A DNA stretch of 64,000 nt from Agrypnia vestita (lineage: Eukaryota; Arthropoda; Insecta; Trichoptera; Phryganeidae): the NCBI GenBank assembly GCA_016648135.1, contig JADDOH010004046.1, positions 62,001-126,000 of the forward strand. The letters are read 5' to 3'. This document shows positions 21,961-34,272 of the stretch, in pieces. How positions within the stretch are numbered: position 1 is the first letter of the stretch; every line of letters begins with the position of its first letter. The notes below the pieces were generated by a model. It saw only the letters and a list, made by a program, of their open reading frames with translations, made no database searches and was not told where the DNA came from. A program made the translations under genes and the position numbers.

Positions 21961-23027
21961 AGATACCCCCTTCGGAAAAGACGATGAATTAGGAAAAACT
22001 TGTAAAATTATTCGTTGTTTATGTGAATTTAGTATTGAAATGTGTTATGTAGGTATTTTAATTAGATGTTATTAAATCAAATAAATATTAAAAAAAGCTT
22101 CTTTTTGCAGCAGATCATGCATAGAAATATGGATCTTAATAAATACTAAAGAAAAAAACATAAAGAAATATTCATGTTATGGTGCTGAATAAGAGAGAAA
22201 AGGCCAAGAGTTACAAACAATAAAATAATACAAAAAAATAAAATAAAATAATAAAATAATAAAATAATAAAAAAAAAAACAAGCGTATCTAAAACAAAAC
22301 TGTTAAATAAGTCGTATTCACAGTTAAACATAATAGCTGGGTAGGTAAATATTATTATAGGAGGATAAGGTGTTACTTCGTCATGTTCTAGGTTTTCCTC
22401 TCTATCGCCTCACTCATAAGTATCAAGACCAATAATAATGGCAAAAAGAGAGAAATACATACATAGCCCATGGATTAAATAATGAGAAAGGCAAAAGTCT
22501 GGCATGAAGAAATCGCGTACATGGAAATAACTATGCCAACAAAATAAATGGCTGCATCTATTTATGTACACGAGTTAGTTGTCTAGTTATTTTAGAACCA
22601 AGGTATACAACACGAAGATATTTATGTATACAATATATGTATATATAGAATTGCCATCAACGACAGTTCTCCATTAACGAATAAAAAATCTATAGCGGTA
22701 ATAAAGTTAAAAACACATCAATTGTATTTAAGTTCTTGGAGAAGATAAACAAGCGCCCGGAGCATATATAATTTTCTTAGCACCATTTTCAAACTTGATA
22801 TCGTCACTCATAATATATGCAAATCGTCACCGATAAGAATTGCTTTATATTAACTCAATCACTTGAAAAACCGTCTTAGCTTTTGATTGCTGAGTTGTGA
22901 CATCACGGTGTGAAAATATTCTCATTGCATGATACGCACGCATTTTGTTGTATCCTAAAATTACCTTCTCAATGCACCTAAAGAAATATAAATTGAATAA
23001 TGTTCTTAAATTTAAAAGATTTTATTA
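21961..23027. other. AT-rich stretch with A-rich simple repeat
   Basis: No gene. An ATAAA-type simple repeat lies at about 22228-22281. The rest is ordinary AT-rich DNA. Confidence 0.55.
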
Positions 23028-23112
23028 CGTTTAGCTTAGTTTGAGAATAGTAAGAATATTGATATGACACGTATTCCGTTTTCAAATCTCTATTTTAAAA
23101 AAAAAAAAAAAA
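23028..23112 (+). mobile_element. SINE family A, copy 3, 3' end only
   Basis: Contains only the 3' body from 'tttagcttagttt' through 'atttgatatgacacg'-type sequence to a 16-base A tail at 23097-23112. The tRNA-like head is missing, so this is a 5'-truncated insertion. Confidence 0.8.
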
Positions 23113-23227
23113 CTTCTTAGTTTTACACTTTATAAATATCACGATGTATTTGTATAAACATAAAAATGAACGGTGAAATTTTTTTTTTCTTTCAAGATAA
23201 CTTAAGTAGTTTATAGCAGTGGCAGCA

Positions 23228-23445
23228 GTACAGCGTGCGGTATGCACATACTGAAAATTAGCATTGAATCTCATCGCGTTTGGTCAAAATTTGCAAGTAT
23301 GTGAAAAATACAAAACGCAAATTTTCTTCCGCGAAAAATTTTAAAATTTTAAGTCAATACACCGTACCGCATACACAAAAAGGAAATTGCCGTTGAATTT
23401 CATCGCATTTGGTCAAAATCTGCAAGAACGTAAAAAAACATAACG
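23228..23445. repeat. Diverged tandem duplication, period about 129 bp
   Basis: The block 'attgaatctcatcgcgtttgg' at about 23263 recurs as 'gttgaatttcatcgcatttgg' at about 23392, with matching flanks on both sides. The block including 'tcaaaatttgcaag' is shared. The units are diverged by an estimated tenth to a fifth, so the duplication is old. It may derive from a degraded transposon. Confidence 0.7.
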
Positions 23446-23878
23446 CAAAATATCAACATGATCTTTTAATTTTTGGTTACCAATATTTTTACTTTACAGA
23501 GAATTACTAGATTAGTCTAATGCTGTAGAGCGGGGCCTCAGTATTGGAGCACGAAGGCCAACTGATTGCATTAGGTGCGATCATTATGAGGAACGTGGAG
23601 GAATCTAACGACAAATGATCAACTAAGAAATGAAGATGTATGTAAGGCAGGGATAATCGTAGCACGCGAGAAACAAAGATTAATTAACTTGGTTCAAGCT
23701 ACTGGAATTTACAACTGATGAAAATACAGCATAGCAAATGTTATCCATGGTGAAAAATATCAACAAAAAATCCGTGGCAATAAGTTACATGATGCCTGGC
23801 CAATTGACTAAATCAAACAAATTTAAAATGCATTAAATATTATACTTATGTATGTATCTATGTTGTTTGATGTTTTAG

Positions 23879-24165
23879 AAAATACCGAAGCTGTTATGAA
23901 ACATTGTGCGGCTCAGACGCCGGAGCACAACCCCTGGGCTTTTCACTTTATGAAAGACGCGCGAGAGACTATATTGCAGGACTGGAGAGGATGTGGCACG
24001 GCTCCGTATGGAACAGTGACCTCATCAAGAACGAGAAGAACCTCGGACTCTTCCGTGAGTTTGCTAGGACGTGGGTTTCACGCTGGGAGCTGCTTCTTGG
24101 GTGATTTCTCTGTAGACTGTGGACCCGTGGTGCTCGGACTTGAACTCAATCTTTTAGTGTGATCC
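23879..24165 (+). pseudogene. Unassigned coding-like patch with splice-like borders
   Basis: The patch is GC-balanced inside AT-rich DNA. Frame from 23904 encodes DAGAQPLGFSLYERRARDYI, then GLERMWHGSVWNSDLIKNEK and NLGLFREFARTWVSRWE, with a stop at 24102. A second overlapping frame is also open. The left border TTTTAG at 23873-23878 and a GTGAGT at 24054-24059 look like acceptor and donor sites, so a 175-bp exon is conceivable. The following sequence, with a T-rich part and ATTAAAG near 24379, looks like a 3' untranslated region of a retroelement instead. I cannot name the family. A retrotransposon tail and a host exon both remain possible. Confidence 0.4.
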
Positions 24166-24395
24166 TTGTTTTGTCCTTCCCTATTAAGGAGTTTGTCTTT
24201 AACCCTGACGTCCCCCCACTATCTCCTTCCCACCCAAGTTCTACATATGTGCTTTCTTTTCATGATTCATTGTTATTTTTTTAATGAGCTTTCTATTTCT
24301 ATGTTTGCTATATGTTATCCTACTGATTTGTTCTTTTACCTTTATTCGATGCTTTTTCTTTTCTTTGATAATTTCTATTAAAGTGTATTATGTGA

Positions 24396-24960
24396 GGGAG
24401 GTACAGTGAATGGACTATTGCGAGCCTCTCCGGGTTGCATCACCCTTAACACGACATGACACGGAGGCGGCCTTAAGAGTAAAAAAATTGTCAACCTGGC
24501 GACGTAGTATGAGCAGGAATGATATGGGAGCTATAGCTCATAAAAAGGACCTGGGAATGCGGTGGGTGTCCATTCACTGTTATTAAATATTATTTTCGGT
24601 ATTCGATGGTGATATTTCACTATGGCCTCTTCATCATTCATGTCACTTTGTCTGAGTCATGTCGGTCTGTTATGTCTGAGGATCGTGATCTTAATGACCT
24701 CCCGCCCTCTTGACTATTTTCCTTCATTTTTATCAGCATCCTGCAGATCTTTAACGCTGTCACCAGAGAAGGGCCTATAGCTTTTTCTGTCGGACCAACG
24801 AGTGGGGTTCTTTCTCTTCCTCTTCGACCCTCCAAGACCGACCACAATAAGATTGTGTCCAAAAAAATGGGAGATTCGTCTCAGGCAAGTGGTCTCTGAT
24901 GAGTTTGATTTTGAGTTCTTGTGATACGGTGACATTTGTGCGCCTCCAACACTAGGAAAT
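24396..24960. other. Balanced-composition block, probable transposon remnant
   Basis: Base composition and codon-like periodicity resemble decayed transposon DNA. The 13-mer CAGTGAATGGACT at about 24405 is nearly mirrored by GTCCATTCACTG at about 24567. Short frames on both strands contain no diagnostic motif, so no family is given. Confidence 0.35.
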
Positions 24961-26149
24961 CCCTGGTTCAGTAAATTTTTATATAGGAAACTATTAATTC
25001 TTAATTACATAATATTTTAATAACTGTATATACAAAGGTATCACGGTAAAAGCTGGCATGTACAACACATTCAAGATACGAGTATAAAAAAAAATACGAG
25101 AGTAATATATAAGTATGTGTCATGCGTATGTGTAAGTATAGTTATCTTGGAAAAACTCAAACATACGCATTTCTATCCATCACCCCCATGTCTTTTAAAT
25201 TTGTTGTGTTGTCCTAGTTAATTTGTAAACTCTAATGAAAATATTTCTTGCAATTATTATTTTTTTATTTTATTTATTAATAAACGCCCTATTTGGCTTT
25301 TACAGTACATTAAAATTAAAATCATTTTTATATACCTAACTACAGTAAATAATAAAGAAATAATAATATTAATATAACATACTTAAGATAAATGAACAAT
25401 ATAAAATGAACAATATTAATAAACGATGATTAGTACAAAAGCAAACAGTAATAATTAGAAACCTTTAACAAATTAATAATAGAGAAAAATAAAGATAATT
25501 AAACCAATATACAAGATAAATAAGATAAGAAGATAAAATAAAACAAAAAAATAAATATAAAAGATAAAATCAAAACATATTTAAAAGGGAAATGAACAAT
25601 AATTAGGACACTTTATATTAAATAAATATATATAATTAATGGGGAACAAAACATATGTAAAAATTTAGTCCTTTAAACTATAATTTATTCTATTGGTATA
25701 TTCTAAGTCTAAGTAATTCTTTAATTCGGGTATGTTCCTGCAACGAAAAATGTTTACAAATTTCGGAAATATGTTTCCGAAAAAAAAAAATTAACATATT
25801 GAAATGTTTACATATTCATAAGTTGTTTCGATAATATTGAAATAATTGTTTTGTTATTGCATATGTTCATGGATATCTATGACTTAAATTTATTAAATGT
25901 TACTTATTTGCAGTAATTATCTGAATTAAAAATATGTGGTGATATCTGACAAGCGCAGTTATCATCATAATAAAAACAAATGTAAAAATATTTTTGTAAC
26001 TAATAATAATTGTACTACTTCAGACCTATTTTGACTGGATATCATCGTTAGGTACTGGCAACAAAATACGAAGACTTTTCATATTACATGTACATATCTT
26101 AGTTTTCCATTACAAGAAGATCAATACATTTAAAATAATAATTACTCGT
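24961..26149. other. AT-rich stretch
   Basis: No gene. The part from 25250 to 25680 is A/T-dominated, with many short A-rich direct repeats and a 'cgccctatttggctttta' segment at its left that looks transposon-derived but is unassigned. Confidence 0.5.
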
Positions 26150-26345
26150 GGAGCTCCCCGCGCCGCTACCCTTTTCTTATTTTCTTCCTTCCAGCGGCGG
26201 GAGGGGCGGGCGAGGAGGCCGCCGGGGTGGTTGTGTCCTGGGCACAATCAGTCTTCTTCAGTGCCCGGAGGAGAGCGCTGTCACGCGCACCCCTGGCCGC
26301 CCGGCCCCACCCGCCCACCCCCGACACCCACGTTAATTCTAGGTC
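26150..26345. other. GC-rich island
   Basis: This roughly 200-bp island has G runs at 26202-26230 and C runs at 26290-26325. The open frames are compositional. It is one of the most GC-rich islands of the window. Confidence 0.45.
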
Positions 26346-26497
26346 GCGGCGATGCGAACGGTTTTTAGATATACCGACTGTATGCCGACAAGAGGGTTGT
26401 TCACATAAGACGTACCTCTAGCGCAAAAATTGTATCAATTGGTCAAATATTTTAATGAACCATATTAAGTTGTATTATTATCTAGTACATTCTGCAA

Positions 26498-26605
26498 GGG
26501 CGTGCAGTGAGAATATTGAAACATATATTTTGAAAAAATAATATATTTAAAAGATATGTCTTGTATTATTCCTATTGCAATTGTGATTATACAATGTAAT
26601 TCAGA
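26498..26605 (+). mobile_element. MITE family G, left-end fragment
   Basis: 'aagggcgtgcagtgagaat' followed by 'catatattttgaaaa' matches the left end of the element at 57009-57725. The right end is not visible, so this is a truncated copy. Confidence 0.55.
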
Positions 26606-26667
26606 TATGAATATATGATGATATTCTGTTGCATAAAGAGTTTATTTCATGCTGTGAGTTAATTATG

Positions 26668-26899
26668 TGGAGTTAAAAGCAAAGGTTGCAATATCAAAAA
26701 AAAAATTAATGCAGTCATCGAGGATTACTAATTTATAATGTACAGAATTCTGAATTTTATAAAAAACATAGCATATAACGTGATTTTAGAAGGGAAAGAC
26801 ACATAAAATATAGAATTCATCACATTTTAAATTAGTGATTCTCGGTAACTGCATTCAAAATTTTTTTTTAACATTGCTGCCTTTGTTTTTATACCCCAC
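26668..26899. mobile_element. Foldback MITE, family D, copy 2
   Basis: Complete copy: left end 'gtggagttaaaagcaaagg', right end 'ctttgtttttataccccac', both inverted. Inner arms 'gcagtcatcgaggattac' and 'tgattctcggtaactgca' are also inverted. About 232 bp long. No coding capacity. Confidence 0.88.
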
Positions 26900-27288
26900 G
26901 TATGTGCTCTTATCAATTTACCCTCCGGACATAGCACCACCGGATTTTTACCTTTTTCTCTCCCAAAAAAATTTTTTTAGGAGAAAAATTTTTTAAATGG
27001 GAGAGATTCTTCAAAAACGGAAATTACAAATAATCATCAGGTCGACAATATGTCATAAGTAACGATAGAAATTATATTGTACAATAAATATTATAAAACA
27101 TATTAATAATTTATTATTTAATTTTGATAAAAAATTGGACAGACATTTCCGCTAGATGAAATATGATATACAATTCATAATTTTTTATAATTTCTCATAA
27201 AATGACTGTTAATATATCATAAAGGATTATCAGTATTTAAGAATGTTTGCGAAAGTGAGTTATTATTAAATGTATTAACTATATTAAG
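26900..27288. other. AT-rich spacer between two MITEs
   Basis: AT-rich spacer with an A/T-run hairpin near 26965-26998 (runs of A and T separated by 'ttaggagaaa'). No gene. Confidence 0.5.
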
Positions 27289-27476
27289 AAGAGAATTGCT
27301 AATTCATAATAAACTGAATTCAAAATTTTATAGAAAAATTCATAGGAAACATGATTTTGGAAGCAATAGATTAAAATCTAGAATTCAATACATTTTAAAT
27401 TAGTAATCCTCGGTGACAGCATTCAAAACATTTATTTATTTTTTTGGATATTGCTGCCTTTGCTTTTATACCCCAC
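27289..27476. mobile_element. Foldback MITE, family D, copy 3 (left end lost)
   Basis: The right half is intact, with 'agtaatcctcggtgacagc' and the terminus 'gctttgcctttgcttttata'-type sequence ending CCCCAC at 27476. The outer left arm is missing and the copy starts within the inner arm near 'gctaattcataataaactg'. It lies only about 390 bp from copy 2 in the same orientation. Confidence 0.75.
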
Positions 27477-28622
27477 AATAAGCTTAATAAAATTATGTAA
27501 AAATTTCATAAATATTTTGGATTTAAGAATTAAATTCTTGATAAAATATAAATTAATGGATTTGAGAACATAGAGAAATACAGAAAAATCATCCAAACAA
27601 AAAAAGAATGAGAATACAAGATAATAAAGTTTTTTCAATTATTGTTGCAATTAATTTTCAGGCAATAAAAGGGTTTATTATAAATTAAAAAATATATTAG
27701 AAAGCGCCTTTGAAAATTTAAAACCGCTAAGAAACTCCGTGAAAGACAAAAAGTAATCATTGGGTACTTAGGAATATTTTTAAAATCACTCCCTTTCACT
27801 AATTGGAATTAGTAAATTTATCATTAAACCACTCACAATAAACGAGCCGGCACCCCCAAATGTGAACGCTCCTTTACCATTTCTCTTCCTCCTCCGACTC
27901 CCGCGTTGCCCATCACTCCCCCACTCACAAAAACATCCCCTAATTTGAGCACGGGGTATGCCTTCAACCCTTTTCTGTTCTTTACACATTTATTTCTTAC
28001 GCGTATAAGAAACGCCGCCTTCTTACACAACTTTTCTATATTACCTATTTATGTAGACCCTCTTTCTTTAAGTTAGCGAGGAAGGGTTGAGGTGCACACA
28101 CGTTCATTTTCGAAAACGGGACTTTTTAAAAAGTTGCAGTATAATATATTTGAAATGCAATCTAGTTGTATTTAGGTGATTCATTGTGATGATTTCTCAC
28201 CCAATAATATTATCACATAATAAAGTGAAGCAGTAAAATCAATAGTTTTTAAAGATTTAGTCAATTTTATATTCAAGAGGCGATGAATCATTTGTCATAT
28301 GCGAGATACAATTTTTATTTTATCTGTATACCTTACTCATTTTCTAGCAACAGCTAATCGACATTTAAATATTGTTTTTGAGTCGAATATTAACGGTAAT
28401 ATTATTATGATGTCATAATCCGAAGAATAAATGTCAAGGTTATTTTAATTAAAAATTTGAACTTAATGTGAAATTTTATATTCTATTTTAACAAAAAAGA
28501 ATAAAAAATATTTTATTTACACCATTAAATAAAATTGTTCAAGTATAGTTTAATGTAAATCTACATACTCGTATTTAATTTTGGTTAAGGATAGATATAG
28601 AACAATATGTATCTAAAAACGA

Positions 28623-28658
<36 letters not shown>

Positions 28659-30011
28659 TATTATATATAATCTATATATATATATATATATATTATATAT
28701 AACCTCCTATCCAATGGACGATTTCTGAATGATGAATGACGAATCTAAAATTGTTATGCAATAGAATGAAAAAATTGCTTTACAAAAATAAATATTTTAT
28801 TTTTAAAATAGGTAAAAATAAAAATCAAATTTATAAGTACATCCATTAAATCACATATGTCATTGGTATTAATCATTAATGAAAATCTACAAATCTCTAT
28901 GTAACAATGTCCGTCTTTAATAACGCTATCAGAGGGCTCAAATAAAAATGAGGTATAATACAATAATAAGGTAGAAGAAGCAATGAAGAAAAATCCTCTT
29001 TTTAATGAGGTTCATCAGTAATGTTATCAAAACTTGACGCTTTTCTAGATAGCGCTGTTCTCACAGCCCTAACTAGCGGCCAAAATATATATAATAAATG
29101 ATCGTCATTCTAATAACTGTGTGAAAAGTATAATATAATTAATCAAATAGTATTTAAACAAAACGTGTGAAGTTAATCTGCCATGTATTTTATTGATAGA
29201 CAAAGTATCCAAAGTAAAAAAAATTAACCTCATCATCTACTTCCTTACCTAATCCGCGCAAGATGTCAAAAAATGCATTATTTATTTAATTCAATATACC
29301 GTAAAAAAACATAATAGTATATACCTACAAGAAATCAAAAGAGTAGTATTATTGTACTCGTATATTATAGTATTTAAATTACAGTAGGAATTGACACTAG
29401 TATAGACATAGTTTGAAGGTTTTAACCGCAACATAATTTAAAAAAGGAGGTGTGAAGTATATACTATTAAACAATAATTTGTTTGTGAATACATTATAAA
29501 TTCAGGACGGCAGGGCGCAGAGCTTTTAGTAGCCCATATTTTTAATGTGCTAAACTAGAGTTAAAAATGTTAGAGATATGTGCACCTAGCGTGCTACCTA
29601 GCCTAGATACAAGATAGCCTTGGTATCCGAGTGGCTCTTACCATACACAAACACAGAATATCAGGGGTCTCAAAATGTGAGTTAATGATTTTGTAAAGTA
29701 AAATCAAATCTAATTCAACTTTCCTGCTGGATGGTGTCAACAATCCCGTAAAGATATTATTCTGTGTAGTAAATATTTTCAATTAGAATGTGAAATCGGT
29801 AGTTCATGTAACAAACGTGTTGAGATTTATAAAGCAGTATTAATTTACGATTACCTGTGCCGTCAAATATTTAGGGTGGAAAATAAATAAAAATAGAAGA
29901 AATAATAAATATTCCGTTATGAAATTGTTGTAAAACACAAAAAATATATTTACTTTTTAAAAGACATTTGAGACAATTGTAATTGTTCATCACCTACAAA
30001 ATACAGATAAT
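27477..30011. other. AT-rich stretch with GC-richer patch and TA repeat
   Basis: No gene. A patch with C runs lies at 27845-27960; an open frame there on the minus strand is glycine and arginine rich and unconvincing. A TA-repeat tract lies at 28623-28700. Near 29620-29680 a sequence 'ggtatccgagtggctc' resembles a tRNA box A, but no box B follows convincingly. Confidence 0.5.
28623..28700. repeat. (TA)n microsatellite, interrupted
   Basis: About 78 bp of TA dinucleotides with two interruptions (TTATTA near 28658 and TCTA near 28671). Self-complementary and prone to length change. Confidence 0.9.
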
Positions 30012-30502
30012 ATCATAGCTATTAGAAAAATCTCCGAAGGAATCTACTTCAATCAATTTTAAATAGAAACTATTTTTACACTGCGGGTGAAATGTCGACA
30101 GTTACGGAGATAAGCAACATCAAAGTTTGCTTTTTTCAATATTTTTTACTTATTTTTTGTTAAACGTTGGACTAGCACTATAGTAACTTAAAGGAGATAT
30201 AAAAAATTTGGCCAATCGCCTTTATACCAATCAAATGAAATTAAAAAAAATTAACTGTTAAAAAAAAAAACTGTTTTAATCATTTTATTTGACTTGTATT
30301 AAAGCGAATGAACTTTTATTATTCGATATAAATTACTTTCATGATGGTTTCACGTTTTACAAAAGATAAGCCAGAAATACTGAAAAATAAATGCAAAATG
30401 TGATGTTGCTCAACTTCCTAACTGTTGACATTTCTAGCAAAGTGTAAAGAATATGTTCTGTTCTAAATTGAATGAAGAAAATTTTGCTACTAGCCATGAG
30501 AC
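30012..30502. mobile_element. Foldback element, family E, copy 1
   Basis: The left arm runs from 'atcatagctattagaaaaat' through 'gtcgacagttacggagata' and 'aacgttggactagcac' to 'caatcaaatgaaatt'. The right arm is its inverse, ending 'ttttgctactagccatgag'. The arms are roughly 200 bp each, diverged, around a short centre near 30240-30270. A better-preserved copy is at 41140-41629. There is no coding capacity. Confidence 0.8.
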
Positions 30503-30584
30503 TTAATCCTGTGTTGGAATATTTTTCAATTGTATTTTTTTTTTACAACAGATTTTGTCTTCGTGGTACCGGACAGCGTGGTCA

Positions 30585-30720
30585 CCGCCACCCCCCGATC
30601 CAGTGGCGCGGAGTCAGGCCGGTGTGGGGGGGCGGGGGATGGTCCTGGTGGTGGTGGCTCGTAACACTTCCACATCTTGCGTAACGCGTGCTTGCTCTGG
30701 AGGCGTGTTCACGCCATTTT
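30585..30720. other. GC-rich patch with G runs
   Basis: Contains a run of seven G at about 30623-30629 followed by five G, giving plus-strand G-quadruplex potential. A 15-base T run and ACAACAG before it at 30533-30550 resemble a 3' splice site, but the downstream frames are low-complexity and not convincing. Confidence 0.4.
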
Positions 30721-31062
30721 GCATAATATCAGAAATAGGAAAATTCTCGGAATTAATACATAATATATGTAAAACTTCAAACGATTCGTTTGAAAGAGAA
30801 AAGATACTTGCTAATTTGCAGAAAAATCTTTATGCCTCAATCAATCTTATTTTGCTGCTTTAATTAATTTTTTTTTTGAATAATATGCGTTTATTTGTTT
30901 TTATTATAAACTTATATAATAAAATAATTATAATATTGTAATATTAATAATATTTATAATGTATATTATAATATTAATAATAATATAATATACAATAATA
31001 ACGTCAAAAATGACGTGCTTTTACTATTCATTTCGGCCGCGAGTTAAGGTATTATAGCATTA

Positions 31063-31207
31063 GGCCCAGTTGTTTCAAGTTGGATTAAAATAAAACATCG
31101 TTTAAAACGTAGATTTTTACGGAACCGAATCGTTTGATTGATGGAGAACGCAAAAAGCTATGCTTTAAACGAACTTTTACTTTAATCCAACTTGAAACAA
31201 GCGGCCC
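31063..31207. mobile_element. Small palindromic MITE (Harbinger-like ends)
   Basis: Inverted ends: 'ggcccagttgtttcaagttg' on the left and, reverse-complemented, 'gggccgcttgtttcaagttg' on the right, with about 26 matching positions. Around 145 bp in total. GGCC-initiated ends next to TTA on the left suggest PIF/Harbinger, but the right-hand TTA copy is absent, so the superfamily is tentative. Confidence 0.7.
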
Positions 31208-31497
31208 TCAGTAGAACAATATTACAATGAGAATTATGTATTTTGATAGTATAAGTAGGTAGTTACACTTATAATCTTTGATGTGAATTTTTTTCTTTGC
31301 ATGCCGTCTCTTGACTGAATATAGACATATTCATTTTCACCTGCAGTATTGTGAAATGAAATTATTCCATGGAACTGCACCGAACCAGCTTCCAGAAAGA
31401 GAAAATTTTCCACAGCTTTTCAGTGCATATTTTTATATTTCCAGATCTTCAATATTTTGCTGATAAACCACAAATCACGTCATAAATAAAATGATGA

Positions 31498-31704
31498 GTA
31501 TAAAACAAAGATAGAAATATCCAATGCAGGCATCGAGTATTAGGTTCTAATTAAGAATGCAATGAATTCTAGATTTGATGTATCTATGCCGTCCAAAATA
31601 GTATTTTCTATAATTTTACAGACTAATTAAGTACATTCTATATTAGTAATTCTCGAGGACTGCATTATTTTTTTCTTGGATATTGCTGCCTTTTCTTTTA
31701 TACC
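31498..31704. mobile_element. Foldback MITE, family D, copy 4
   Basis: Left 'gtataaaacaaagatagaaa' and right 'gatattgctgccttttcttt' are inverted ends. Inner blocks 'gcaggcatcgagtattagg' and 'tagtaattctcgaggactgc' are inverted too. The centre differs from other copies ('tgatgtatctatgccgtcc'). Confidence 0.75.
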
Positions 31705-32569
31705 TTTCAAATATAACACTAAAAAATAATTCAGTTCCAACACTAAGTCAATGCTGCTGAAATTTTGTCTGCCTGCCCCATATATCTGATAAATTCTTCC
31801 GGTAACTGCGAGTTATATTTATTTATTACTTAGAATTTACTTAGTATTTATTACTTAGTATTTATATCCTCAATATTTGTCTTAGTTTATAGATGAGTTA
31901 AGTGGACACATTGTTTTTTTTCTCCCCAGTGAGTCAAATCCTTGACTCTGTGATCAAACGAATGGATATCTTAGAAATGAGATTTTGAACAAAAAAAAAA
32001 CGATTTTACAACTGAGTTTAAGCTAAGAATTTTTCAATATTTTAGCCATTTTGCAAGAATGAATGAAACCGTGAAAAAGTTTACTGTTGTCGAAAACATG
32101 CCACTAAGTGATTATCCAATCATGTTATAATAGCAGAAATTAAGTCAAAAATCGTGAATAAGCGTAACTCCGAGTATTAAAAAAGATATATACATAGTCG
32201 TACGTATATTTTGAACACAATATCATTATTTTCTGTCGAAATCAAAAGATTTCGTCGAAATTCAATTAACAAGTCTACATTTATTTAAAACACTTTGGTC
32301 AAATTGTTAACACAGTACAATTTAATTTAGATTCAAAATTATTAAGAATAAAATTGAAGGGTTGAAAACACAACTAGAAGAACAATCATATTCGTTTTAA
32401 AGTTTTAATTAAATTCTAAATATTGCTATCGATTTCTCTTTCACAGCGTGCGACAAAAAATGTGAGCACCAATTTAAATTTCTCAAGATAAGTATTCGAA
32501 AAAGGATTGGAATTCCTGTGACAGAATATCGTATTCCATCATCAGCATACCTTCTTCAAAATCAATACC
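31705..32569. other. AT-rich stretch
   Basis: No gene. Short direct repeats of 'ttacttagtatttat' occur near 31825-31865. Confidence 0.55.
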
Positions 32570-32815
32570 GAGGATCCGGTATCTGATCCTCCACTCCCTC
32601 ATATAACACTGCCACCCTGGCTGAACCTACGCAAGTACATACTCGTACTCTTTCTTAAATATTCATTTAGGTATGTTCTTATTTTCGTCCTATTTCGTCT
32701 TTTGCGAAAACACCCCTTCCCCCTCTCCCCCCGCCGCGGCCCTGTCCGCGCCGCCCCAGGACCTGCCTCCCCGATTCCTTCAGTTTCAACCCTTTCCTTT
32801 TTACTTTTAAAGACG
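32570..32815. other. GC-rich island
   Basis: Contains C-run and CpG-rich sequence at 32710-32770 and balanced sequence on both sides. Open frames are compositional. Possibly regulatory. Confidence 0.4.
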
Positions 32816-33120
32816 AACTCGGTGACCACAAAATATTCTGCAAATATCGCGTTTTCAAGATAATATTTTGCTTATTTTAAATAATAATTTTACGAGAACT
32901 TATTTAATAAATTTTTCGCTTTAATGCGTTTAGTTTGGATATTTATAGCGAAGAATTATTATGTAATTAAAAGAATCGTTAATATTAATAAATACTTTAA
33001 AACTTATTGAAAGATGACAAAAATATGTTTTATTTTATGTTATTATGTTTTTATAATAGGTAAGTTTAAAATTATATAATTTATATTATTTAATGTCTTG
33101 AAATTTGTCAAAAAAAATCA

Positions 33121-33198
33121 TTTGGCTTCATTTGAAAATAGTAATAATATTGAAGCGACACATATTTCGTGTTCGCATCTCTATTTTTAATAAAAAAA
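33121..33198 (+). mobile_element. SINE family A, copy 4, 3' fragment
   Basis: Contains only 'tttgaaaatagtaataat', 'gcgacacatatttcg' and 'ttcgcatctctattttt' with an A-rich end. The head is missing. Confidence 0.7.
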
Positions 33199-34162
33199 TA
33201 TTAATGTATATAATGCAAAGCGATTTAAGAAAATTTTGCGCCAGTATATTTTATATTTTTATAAATAAATTTTGTATTTTTTACATTTTTTTTACACTTT
33301 TACATTTACATTTACACTTTATTTTTTACAATTTTTATTAAAATTTCATAAATTACGTTTAAGACGTTTTTGTTTTTTTAAAGATGTTTTTTTGATTTTA
33401 TTGAGATAAAATAACTTGAAAATGGGATTATTTTGATAATCCCATTTCATTGGGACCTTTTAAGAAAGTTTTTAGTCGATCATTTAATATTGATAAAAAT
33501 ATCGTTGACACTTCTCGACCAACCTGTGCGTATTCACATTTCTAAGACCTTTCTACATATTTTTCTTCAAAGGGGTAAGAGGGTTTAAAAATATAGGCAC
33601 ATCTACGGAGCGTTCAGAAAGGCTCTCTCCTCCCAAGCTGTACCCTCAGAAAACTTCATTTAGTCCTGGGGTAGGTGTGGGTACGTACACAGCCCGCTAC
33701 ATGTTAATGGCGACCGACTTGAAAAGAATTTTACAATTTAGTTGGAGCGTATCTGAGGCGAAAGCTTTTCGAATTATTTCACTCAATAAGTACCGACTGC
33801 CCGAGTCTTGTCTCGCTATTTTTTCTCGCGAAGCGTAAATTATGTGAAAGGGGTTTCACTGCTCTTATTAGATTCATCGAAATGAGAAAATAATCAGACA
33901 CTTTGATAATAAATTAATGTTCACGAGGTAGAAACGGCGACTAATTCAAAATGACGCTTTATTCGAAGGGCTTTGAGCGTTTTGCTACCTGCTTCAATGA
34001 CAGCATTTTCAAAAGCAAATGTGAGACTTTGTAAAAACACCACTTAAAAGTGTCACAAACGTTCCATTTATTCTTGTTTTTCATTTCTTCACGCCTGAAG
34101 AGCACTAACGAAGGTCTTTTCGCGAATATTACCTACTCGATTTTATTATTATTATCAACACA

Positions 34163-34272
34163 ACGGCGTGCAGTCAATACATTGAAGCGTGAGTTTTTCT
34201 TTAATATATACTTTGAAAAAAAGCAAAATATAAAATGTATATCGAAAAATTCTATCACAATAATTATTATTC
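34163..34272 (+). mobile_element. MITE family G, left-end fragment
   Basis: 'cggcgtgcagtcaatacat' followed by 'taatatatactttgaaaa' and 'tgtatatcgaaaaattc' aligns with the left end of the element at 57009. Diverged and truncated. Confidence 0.45.

Noticed and set aside
25250..25680. Origin or matrix attachment region
   Set aside because: The A/T richness is not exceptional for the window and no specific motif cluster supports the call.
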